Of a DNA stretch of 64,000 nt, positions 37,101 to 49,100 are shown piece after piece. Under the pieces are notes generated by a model. The model saw only the letters and a program-made list of their open reading frames with translations, had not been told where the DNA came from and made no database searches. A program made the position numbers and the translations under genes. How positions within the stretch are numbered: position 1 is the stretch's first letter; every line of letters starts with the position of its first letter. This stretch comes from Gordionus sp. m RMFG-2023 (Eukaryota > Nematomorpha > Gordioida > Chordodea > Parachordodidae): the NCBI RefSeq assembly GCF_954871325.1, contig NC_088775.1, positions 80,391,561 to 80,455,560 on the forward strand. The letters run 5' to 3'.

Positions 37101-40100
37101 AGATTTTCTATCATTAATATCATGAAATGAGATTATTTAGCTGCGAATAATCATTTTTTTCTTATAAAAAATTTTAATTTTCGAAAATTTTATAAATTTT
37201 GTAGATATAATAGATAAATTAAAATTCATGAAAGATATTACCTACTTTCGGTTTTTTATTAAATTTAGTTTTTTTGACGCCATGATAATTTCGTGTTGCG
37301 ATAAATTATATGTACGCCCAGTAGCCGTTGATAGGTTAACTATTGTTAATATATTATTTTTTGGTATGAAAAGGATATCTTGTGCAGCTGGATAAACAAA
37401 AGAATTTGCTGATCCTTTAGGGTGAAGAAAATTAATTTTTACTTCATCTCTAATTACATTCACTTCTTGTACAAATCCTAACCACCAATCGTTTTCATAT
37501 GCACATGTTACATATCCTCTAATCTCATCGATTAATTGATCCTCACGTGGATATACTATATTCTCCACAATAATTGTCTGCGAATTAGAATATAGTTTAG
37601 TGTTGAGTTTAGTTAAACAATTATTCGCCTTAAAATGATTATATAATTCTATCAATTATTCACTAACCTTTTTTGAGCGTTCATAGATTATGCAATCTTT
37701 TTTTTCTGGTAATACCCTACTAACTTCATCACTGCAAAAAAATTTTTAACAATATCAACTGTTTTTTGATTGAGATATTTTTGCAGGCTTTCAATTTGGA
37801 GTTGAAAGAATCCTCTTTTCTTCCAAAACGATTTTGGAATTATATGCCATATGATTATGTAGCGTTGAATGTCGTTTTCATTTTATTTGCGCTCCAATTA
37901 GGAGGCAGAATGGTCAGCAATTGGTTACTTGTAACTAGTTACCTAGTTACATTTTGGCTAAAAAATAACTGTAACTAGTTATATTTTTAAAATTGTAACT
38001 AGTTAAAATTTTTGAAATGTAACTGCCAAAAGTAACTAGTTACTTTTAAAGATATATTCAAATAATTAATTTTATTTTTAATATGTTGTGATAAATTAAT
38101 TTTAAATTAAATTTATTTTTAAATTAAATTTATTAATTTAAAATTTTGTGAAAATGTCTGATTGTTCCCAACAATAACACAAATACTTATATGTATGGCA
38201 GATGTGTAGGGATTAAAATATTGTCAACCTCTAAAGGATACTATATTAGCTAGTATTGAAAAAAGGTAACTAAAATCAAATAATTATTTATAAATTAATA
38301 ATAACATGTTATAGGTTTAATAATCTTTATGATAATGACAACATCATTGCTGCAATTCTTCACCCTTTATTTAAAACTGACTGGCCTTGGATTAGGCAAG
38401 AAAGGAATAAAGCAAAAATGGAGGAAATTTTAAATTTAATAAATACCTTATTACCTCAAAGTGAATACCAAACGAATGAATCATGCTCAAAACCAACATC
38501 ACTTGATGTAGTTGAATTTTTTGACCTAAAGCGCCAAAATATTCTGGATAATGAACTTATAGAAAACTTTATCAAATCTAATAGCAACACTTTTTCTTTA
38601 TATAACGATTTTCCAAAGTTAAAATTACTCTTTATTAAATATAATGTTGTTCTAACATCAAGTGCTCCCGTAGAGCGCTTATTCAGCTAGGTAAGCTGGT
38701 TTTTGGAGATAAACGAGCACGTCTCCAAGATAATAACTTTGAAATTAATTTGTTGTTAAAAGCAAATAAACATTTATTAGATTCTAATTTTTATGAAAAA
38801 TAAATGTATTTTTTTCAATGCAAATATATATCTTTATATTGGATGTAAATATTCAATTTTGCGATATTTTTTATATAAATAAATTGTATATTATTTTAAA
38901 TAACTGATTATACTTTGTTTATCCTAATTTTTTTTATATTAAATAAATGCATTCAATAAATAAATAATGCGCATATAAAGGATGTATAAAGTAAGTAACT
39001 AGTTACTTTTGAAAATAACTGTAACTAATAACTAGTTACTTTTGTAAAAATGTAACTAGTAACTGTAACTAGCTATGTTTTTGTCAATGTAACTAGTTAT
39101 GTTTCAAAAGTAACTTTTAACATCACTAGTACTGATCCAAGGCCCACCACAGAAATAATACCTTTACTCCTACAGAGAGGATGTATTTTTTGCCTCTGGT
39201 GCAAATTTAATTTTTTTTTATAAAATAATAAAAAATTTATAAATGGACAATTCCACTCAATCCATATAAAATATTTTTTTACAAGATTCTATCTCAAATT
39301 TATTTTAGCCGCCATTTTTGATATATCGAATCAGCCAATTTAATGTTGTGATAACCGATATTCTTAAAAATGGGATTGATTAGATTAAATATTAAAATAT
39401 CGGATGGTTCATTCCTATTTATAAGTACTATTCGTGAAGGGGCTGTTTAAGTAATGTTATATACGATTGTCAATGACATTGAAGTCAGTCTGTATTGGAT
39501 GCCACTGAAAGATATTTCTGAAATGCGCTTCACATTTCGTCCACTTTAATTCTTTAATGAATGAATCCTCAGTTTTGCTCTTATTTGGATTTTTTTCTGG
39601 GAAGCTTAAGCTATGAATGCTATTCACTTACTATCATATCGATTTTTCCGCCAGCCATAAATTTAAATTATTATGTATTATATAGAAATATATCTTAATT
39701 GTTTAAAAAAAAATTGTATGGAAAACTTTTCTTTCTGAGCGTTTTATAATTCATTGATTATTAATTTTTAAAAATTGAATCATAGTAAATGGCAATAAAT
39801 TATTTGGCATTGGCGTAATATGAAAGATGAAAGAAGACTTAAATTTATTGTTTCAAAATAAATATTTACATTATACGATGATTTAGCTTTAATTTTTAAA
39901 TATAAACGAATTATAATTTTCAAAATAAACCCGAACTCTGCTGATTTTTTTTAAAATATAAAATTTAAGTTATATTCATTGTGAATAATATTCATTTACT
40001 AGTGTTATTAAAAGGCTCGATTTGTGCCTATTAAAAACGACTAACTCGATATTTTAGCCAGAAATATATTGCCAAACCTTGAGATTTCGCTAATAGATGT

Positions 40101-43100
40101 CTAAACCTTTGAGCCATCTATGAGCAAAATCTTCATCTTCAGACTTGCATAATATTTTTGAATATGATATTTAGTTAGCCATTTTTAAAAATCGTCTCAA
40201 ATCGAGCCGTTTTACGACACTATCATTTACTGTTCATATTTTTAATTTCGCTTTGAAACAATTCGAAAATATTCAAAATCACGACATTTATTTTAAAAAA
40301 AATTTGGGTCTGGGCTAATATCTCCCTTTGCAGGCTCAATATTTTCTTATTCTATTTTATCATTTTTTTTAAATATAATTTTTCAAATCTTGATAATCAT
40401 TTTAAATTATTTAAGAAAATATTTGAATCTGAATGGAGGAGCAAAGGGGGTGCTTATCATCTAATTTCTTTTGACCACACCTAAGGTTAATCGCAAAATT
40501 TGAATGCTTATTATTAGCACATATGATACATAACAAAACATGTCAATATCATTTTTTTACGAGCAACTCCATAATTAAAACTTATTATTTAAAGCATCCA
40601 CTAAATAAATAAAACAGTCTGTGGCGCATCTGATTTGAATCTTTTTGTCCTTATTGTAAATATAAAAAAAAATTTTCAATGCTATTAGCTTTTAAAGTTT
40701 TACTATTTATTATTAAATAAATTTGATAGCCTGCTAATGGGTGTTTTTGGCTTATAGTGCAATCCTCAAAAAATGATGATTCAAATTTGGGTAAATTTTT
40801 TTAAAATATTTTAATGGTTTTTAGCACTAATCTCAAATTCATACTCCGCCTATACTTCATTTTTGAAACCAACACATCTTGAATCTAATATGAAATAACC
40901 ATTTTAAATTTATGTAAATTATAACCGATTATAATTTTGAGATATAGGTGATTTTATCGCAAACTCCAGCTAAAAACATAGGGAAGGCAATACTGACTAA
41001 CGCACCTTATTTTATTATCAGTTAAAAAAATAGAACGATTTATATCATTATTTTTGCTAAAATAAAAATACCGATTTATATTCACGCCCATATCAAGAAT
41101 CTCTGAGTTATCCGTTTAATTTTAAGCACGAGAAACGGCGCAAAATCGAATTCGCTGATTTAAGATCATATATTTGCAGAGCGTGGAAAATTAAAATCAA
41201 TTTTTTTTATCATTTCATCTAATCATAACAAATGTCAAAATTCATCAATTTTAAATTACTTATTTTACTATGGATGTGCTCATACCACTTTTAGGAGGCC
41301 GATCTGATATTACCTATGTTAAATTTATATTGACCGATTATCGATCGGATATCACATCTGATTTTGTATTCTGTAAACATACTAATCGTTTTAATTTTTA
41401 ATGTATACATCCAAAGTGGCTTTATTTGAGCCAATTTTTAAAAACGGCCAACTCAGTATTTTATTCAGAAAATTATTACACAAGCCTAAAGATTTAGCTC
41501 AGAGGTAAAATATTTGGACATCTATTAGCCAAATCTCGAGATTTGGGCAATTTTTTTTGGCTAAAATATTATATAATTTTTAATAATATAACATCTATAA
41601 TTTAACTATACCATATCATAAGCCATATTGTAATGATCATTTATAGTTTATATTCATGAATCTAAAAGTATATAAAATATTTTTATTGATAAATCACTTA
41701 TTTATATAATAACATTGATCTATTTACATTAATTTGAATAAATTTTTTTTAAATTAAGACGCCATTTTATGGGATCGGAAAATTTTATAATATTGGCAAT
41801 AACCGATATTTTAAAAAAGATGAAATATCGGTACATCCCTACATTTTACCAGAGTTGTTAAAGTAGCACGCTGCTATAGCACGCTATATTTTTTGGTAGC
41901 AATAGCTAATAGAGTGCTACTTATTTTCCAATTATTAATTTTTTTAGCACGCTCCTTTTGAAAGTAGCTAAGCAGATCGCTATTAGTTACTTTTTAAAAA
42001 TATAATGAATATAAACTATAAACATGAAAATTTAAATATAATATAATTATTTATAATTTTTATTATTTAATATTTGAAATTTATATTTTTATTGATTGCT
42101 AAATTATATATTTTATTTTTTTAAATTTTTTTATACAAAAATATTTCCTTGAAATTGAAAATAAAATAAATTTGTATTATAAACCTAAATCATCTGGTGT
42201 AAATTATTTAAAATGTCATCGCAAATGGATATCCAAATCAAAGAGATTTAACAATGATGATATTAATGAAATGGAAGGTATCCTGAAAGTATTCTTGATA
42301 ACAATAATACACATTTTCATTTCTAAAATTTGAAAAATATTTTCAAATTAATGTAAAAACAAAAGGTGGCTACAAATTTATTTGTTTAAAATGTAAAATA
42401 AATTCTCAAATAATTTTAACTTCGAAAAACACCTAAAGGTAATTGTCATTTTTATATTCTAATGTATTTATTTTATAAGAATGTTCATGCCAACAGTTTT
42501 AAAGAGATAGAAAAACATCGTAATAATTTTAGTATAGGAGAGACTACATTCCAAAAGACCAATTCAATTCAGATGCTGATAAAGTCTTTTCGATTTTATA
42601 ATTGATACAGCTCAGCCAATGTCTTGGTTGATAATCCATCATTTATCATGATGATTTAAGCTCTATCCCCTGGTACAACAATTTTATGTTACCAGACACT
42701 AATGATTAAGATAGCAGATAACTTTGAAGTGATAAAATAGCTCTAATATCAGAGTTGTCAGAGATATAATATATATGTACCACGGTAGATATTTTGACAT
42801 ATAACAGAAGGTAAAAACTTATTTATATAAATTGATCTGATATTAATATTTTTAGAGCTTATTTGGGAATCACAGACCTATGGCTAGACCCTAAGACTTA
42901 AAAAGAAGATCTGTAGCATTAGCCTTTAAAAGGATAATAGGATGTCAGACATACGATATACTTGCAAATAAAATTTATGATTCATCCCAATTTTAAACTA
43001 AACTGGCCATATATCAATTCCGATGATGCTAAGGATCAACGTGAAAGGCTCATGATAAAGTGGAAAAGTCTCATACCAAACAAAGATGCCCTAGTTACAA

Positions 43101-46100
43101 CCACAAAAACGACTTTCACTGATAATTTTTTTAAATAAAGGGTACTAATATAATAGAAAATTCTATAGACGTGTACTCAAATGATTATTTTGATAATTTT
43201 TCTTATATTAAAAATATGTATATAAAATCTGCCTTGCCCTCAAGTGCTAGTATTGTGAGTGTATTTAGTTAGGCGAAACTTATACTTTCTGATCGTCGCT
43301 CTAGAATTGGGAATAATAGTATAGAAATGATTTTATTATTAAAATGCAACAAAATAAATAAAAATGAATATTACCATAAATAATTATTTTTATTACATAA
43401 ATCATAAATTATAGTCTTTTTACATAACTTTTTTTATAATCAAAACTAACTATATTTAATTATTTATGAATGTTGATTTTTATGTATTATATACTATACA
43501 ATTACATTATAAGCAAAAAAATAAAACAAATTTATTTCTAATTTTTTTTAAAAAAGTAGCCAAAGCTACCTTTAAAAAATAATAGTTAATAGTGCGCTAC
43601 TTTTTTTTGATGGATATCTGTCGGTAGCTTGCTAATTTTTTGACAAATAGCCATAGCGGTAGCGCGCTACTTTTAAAAGTAGGGTTAACAACTCACGTTT
43701 CTGATTTTTTTTGTCATTATACACCAATCATTGTTCAACACAATCTTATATATCTATGATTTTTTGCAATACATACAAGGATTTTGTGATTGAAATTAGT
43801 ATCTATGTGTTTATATTCTGTCTACTCTTAGTATCCTTTTGAGCTCACAATGATTATTTCTAAAAATTTTAATATTGTTTCCTTTAATGCTTGTAAACCG
43901 TACAATGGAATTATATTTTATTATGAGACCTATATCTTTTTAAGTTGTAAATTTATTTATTTTTTTCATATTTAGAAAATGTTTATTTACTTTTTCATAT
44001 ATTATAAAGAAAAGTTATTCCTCTTATGAATATAGATATCACATAAATAAGACGTTTATACACAAATCTCATTGTTTAAAACTTTGGTCATATAATCTCA
44101 CCTTTTAAAAAATCATTGATTTAAATACATCCTGTATTTTCGATGAAATATATTAGCGCAATTATCTTTTCATGATAAAGATAATACTTTTCTTTGAAAA
44201 GGCCAATGGAATAGGAATCACTGTTTTCTCTTTCCTTGGGAGGTTAATTTATAACGAGGTTATAACCCTCTTAAAATAATAAATTATTAATTTCCGTTTT
44301 GTCGATTCACTTAAAAATAAAAAAAATGGTGCTTTCATTCATTAATATCATTTAGATTTATTGCATATTCTTATGAACCGAATAATTATTTTACCATTAA
44401 TTTTCTTTTTGCTTTTTTCAATATTTTATTTTGTAATTTAAAATATGAGAAATTCTAATTTAAATACCATATGATTGTTATTTTAAAATATAATTCAAGT
44501 AAAATAAATTTTTAAAAAAGTTTAAAAATAGGTTAAATTTCACTTCCACGTTTATGGAAGAGACCTAATATTTCGTTTATTTGTTATTGCTTCGCCTTCT
44601 GGGTAAAAGTAGACATACCCACGACGCGAGACTCATGTCAGATACCGAGATCTCAAAGAGTTCATGATATTTTTTAGCGGGGAGCCCCTAGTTTTTTTTT
44701 TACATCATGCCTCTGGTGCGCTTTAACTTTCAATAAACTCAACTGGTTAATATTTAGCTGGATCTTTTATAAAAAACAATATAGCATACCGTCAGGTGAT
44801 ATTGGAATTTTTGCCATTTTAACTCAAATTTTTTTAAGACTCGATATAGCCCGAATTGTATCAGATGATAGAATACACCTCCGGCAAAAGCAAATATCTT
44901 TAAATTTTGAAAATTGGTGCTAACACCATATTTATGCGATTTCATTTTCACGCCGATTTATTTAAAATAAAATATTATTATGCAGGAGAGGATTAAATCC
45001 ACCGCATCGCGTTAAATCAATATCGATGGCTACCTTTACTCCCAAAGAAATCGAATTTTTAGAAAATCGTGGAAATTCGGTAAAAAAAAAAATTTTAGAA
45101 CAATTTATAATTTATTTTTTATATTTTTTAATTCCCTTGTAAACATGGAACGGAACGGATCTTGAGGAAAATTATTGGACGGAAACATTGATTCAGAGAA
45201 CTAAAAAATCTATCCCGTGATAAAATAATACAGTCAATCATATCGTGGCGGCTAGCTAACCCATATAATCTAAATATCCCCCCGCGATATAACGATGAGC
45301 AGAGTTAAGCCAACCCCGGAGTTTAAGTGCTTTAAGAATTTTTTTAGAAACCCTGTTTATATATATATCACCGATTATATTTTGAAACCCGAGTTCAAAA
45401 GGCGATTACTGCATTATAATATTCGGATAACTTGAAAATTCAAATATTATCTATTTAAAGTGAGATTTCGGGATTTATAAATATATTGTAAATTTTCTGC
45501 CATCTTGTAGGGATATAAGTTAATCTTTGGACATGCATTCATTTAATATTTAAATTTCATAAAATTAAAATCAAAATAAATAAGGGATAGGCTCAAAATA
45601 GATATCCTAACAACCCCACCCTATCCCCGTCCAAAAAGGTCTGATAAAATATAAATTGAATAAAAAAATTACCAATTGCTTGTCCTAATAATACAAGAGA
45701 AAATTTTAATAGTCAATTTTTGGAGCACCATCATTTTAAAAAAATATTTTTTATGCCCTGTTCGAATTTTTTTTTAAATTTAGGTCCGAGCCCGTCTTGA
45801 ACTGGGTTGACCCGAACTAAATTCTTGTATTTTGCCCTAAACCGTTACTGAACCCGATGTAAAATTTTATCGGTTTCACAGCCTTGGCGATGAGAGAATA
45901 TAAAATGGGACAGCACATTTTTCACCATGCTCCGCTCCAAGTTTAAGCATGCTACTAGCACCGTTCTCCCTCTAACGTCACTGGGCGATTTATTTTGTAA
46001 TTGAAATACTTTCGCTATCAAAATCAAATAGTCATTCCCCTCAAATAATTAAATGATTATTTTTAAAAAAATGACTTATTGCACTAAAGTTTTAGATAAC

Positions 46101-49100
46101 CTTTATGTTAATTTATTTTGGATATACTCCAAAAAAAATACCATTATTGTCACATAATTTATTCTCTTTTTTTTATTATACTGTGTTTTTTTAATATTAT
46201 AATAGTTTTTTAAAAATGATATTATAATTTAATCTTTTTTCTTACGTAAATGGAAATAATATTATTTTGTTAAAGGGCAGCAATGCTATTAACATAAGGT
46301 TATTATAATTTTAAAATATCTCAGTTTTCTAGTTATGAGCATTCCTCGTTTTCAAGCATTACGCCTTTTTGGAACCGGTAAAAAAAATCTTATCTTTTAT
46401 TTTTCTATCCAAAAAGAATAATATTTACAAGGATCACGAGTTATTTCCAGTGATAATTGTAAAAGTAAAAGCTGCTTTATCTTACTTTATATTAAAAATG
46501 GTGTAACTTTATGTCCGCGTTGCGATTCTTATTTTTAATTCATAACTTTCAAAGATTTGCCACCATGTGATATTTTTAAATAATCTTAGAAGCTAAAATA
46601 TCAAAAAAAAAATTTTAACATATCTTTTTAATCTGCCAAAAAAAACAATTTTTTTATAAATTAAATAAATTATATTTTTGTTCTTTTTTTTTACCCTTCT
46701 TTCACAATGATTACATATGAAATTGTGCAAAATACCTTTACGGGCCGAGCCCGAAGAAGTTGATTATTTTTTTAAGCTTAGTATTTGGCAAATTTACTTT
46801 TTTTTCTCCTTCATACGAAATTATTACGGACCGGACAATTTGCATAATTTTTGCGGGCAGGCCCAGAAAACCATATCAAAAATTTAACAGACTATTTCCG
46901 GCCAGATCTTAACTATGGTTGTAGTAGATGTATGCGCAGTTGTGCTCAGGCGAACCATAATGAATATAGAGGTTCAGGTAAAAATAACTCTTCAGTTTAT
47001 AAAAAATATAATATCGATTCTGGTCTTAAACATGGATTAGACCTCTTCGCCTACAAACAAATTATGCAAAAAAATACATTTTCTTCTCACTTTTCCCCTA
47101 AGGAAATGATTTTGAGCAGTATACAATAAAAAATTTATTCGATATTCTTGCAAATTATATTTATAAGGAAAAAGAGTTTAATATTTGGTTGAAAAAACAC
47201 CTCTATACTCTAAATTTGGATAGTTGGCACCGCTAAATAGAAGTATACAAAAAAATTTTTATGAAATTAGGATATTAAAAGGTTGAAACCGATTGGTTCA
47301 AGTTCGGTTGATAAAATTTTTAAGAGCTCAGTTTAAGTTCTTTAAATAATAACGATTCAGGGTTTAGATTTGGATCCTTGGTTGTGCTCTTTTCCTAGAA
47401 TGCTTCCATATGTTTCCTTCGAAAATACACCTGCACAGCGCCGCAACTTTTACTAGGTTCGCAAAATCGCGTTTCTACATTGTTTGGGTCAAATTGAATC
47501 AGCTGTCTTGTGACCTAAGATACAATAGAAACTACGTCCTTAAGATTGGAAACCGCATTTGGGTTTGAACAGGGAGGCTACGCAGTCTCAACTGAAACGA
47601 GGAATCCCTGAATTTTCGCCTTTTGATAATATACATCAAACAAAATCTCATTTACTAATTATTACTCACCTAGTCGCGTGCTATTACATTTCTTGTCAAA
47701 AATATTTCACTTCAAGAAATTAAAATTCTTTTTCGTAGAAAAAAAAATATTTTCTTTTTATTAATATTTCACGAAACTATATTATTAAATAAATTATTAT
47801 TAATTATGCCTTTGAGCTCAATTATGTTTTATTCATATTTTTTCTCATATCATCATATAACATCGCGACATTATTCTATCATAATTATTTATAATATATA
47901 AGTTTTATATATTTATAAATGAAAATACTATAATTTTAATTATATATATATATCATTAAAAAGTAATAATAAGCAAGTTTTCCATCTGTATTCAAAAATA
48001 ATTTTTATTATTTGCTTAATTTTATTAATTTGGTATCGATTTTTTTAGTAAATGACCATAAAACCTATTTGATTGATTATTTGAGCTTCATTACTTTATT
48101 TAAAAAAATTGCAGAAAAACTAATTTTTTTTAGTTGTAGTAGTAGATCTCTACCATAAAAGTACTACCTTTTTAAACCGTCATAGTGGATGGTGCAAAAC
48201 TCATGACACCTCAATGTAATCTTATTTATGGCACTCATTATGCTTTAATATCAATTTTTTTTCCTTACAAAATATTTAAAAAGTATTGTCAACGAATTTG
48301 GTTGGGACTATTCGATCCAAAATCTCAGAACTGCATCCTTGACTCTTGCAAGGACGAACACAAAATGAAAGATTTCATGATGGATAAATACGAAAAGAAA
48401 ATGTGGTACGTGTCGCTGGAGGAAGTCCAACAGCAAGTAAATTTAAAACATGCTTCAATTTCATTAAAATCCAATTTTTTGTGTTTTTAAAATAATGTTG
48501 TGTAAAAAAGATCATTGATTGATTATATATAATTTTTTTAGGGGGGGGGGGGAATCTTTATTATTATCTAGAGAAAAAAAAAATACTGAAAATGGAAAGA
48601 GATATTTTTCCTCTCGAGTTTTAGTCATGATGCGAAAATAAAATTAAAAGCAAAATTTATCAACTTGAAAAAATGAGAAATAGTTTGAATCGAATTAACC
48701 AAATCTACGAAGATTCGGACTAGGCCGGCCATAAAATAATTTTCGTTTGGATGGTCTTTAATAAATATGGCCGATAAAAATCAAGATAATACTAATTTTA
48801 TGAATTTATTGTTTCTCATTCCATATTTGCTCCTTTTATTAGTCGAGAAGGAAGGTAAGTGACTAGCTAAAGAATGCGATTTTTTTTAATCACAAAATAT
48901 GCTTTCTAAAATAATTTAGTTTTGTAAAAATAGAAATTGTGTATGAATTTAAAGCTTAGGGAAATCTTCTTTTAACAAGTATTTGCTAATATTTTATATA
49001 ACATTTAAATATCATAATTTTTTTTTATTACATTAATCTAATCCATTGTCCTTTTGACTATATAAAAGCTTTTCTACTTTTTCTTCCCCTTGCCTTCATA

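Larger units (their letters stand above)
28284..44985 (+). other. AGFG intron 1, 16.7 kb
   Basis: Bounded by the donor GTAAGT at 28284 and the acceptor TGCAG ending at 44985. It splits the codon for Leu55 of the ArfGAP domain (CT|G). The other introns of this gene are 33-3,204 bp. The intron contains two hAT transposons, a cluster of small MITEs, two GC-rich hairpins and a transposon-associated coding fragment on the opposite strand, each listed separately. I found no additional AGFG exon inside it: the protein alignment is continuous across the junction. Confidence 0.85.
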
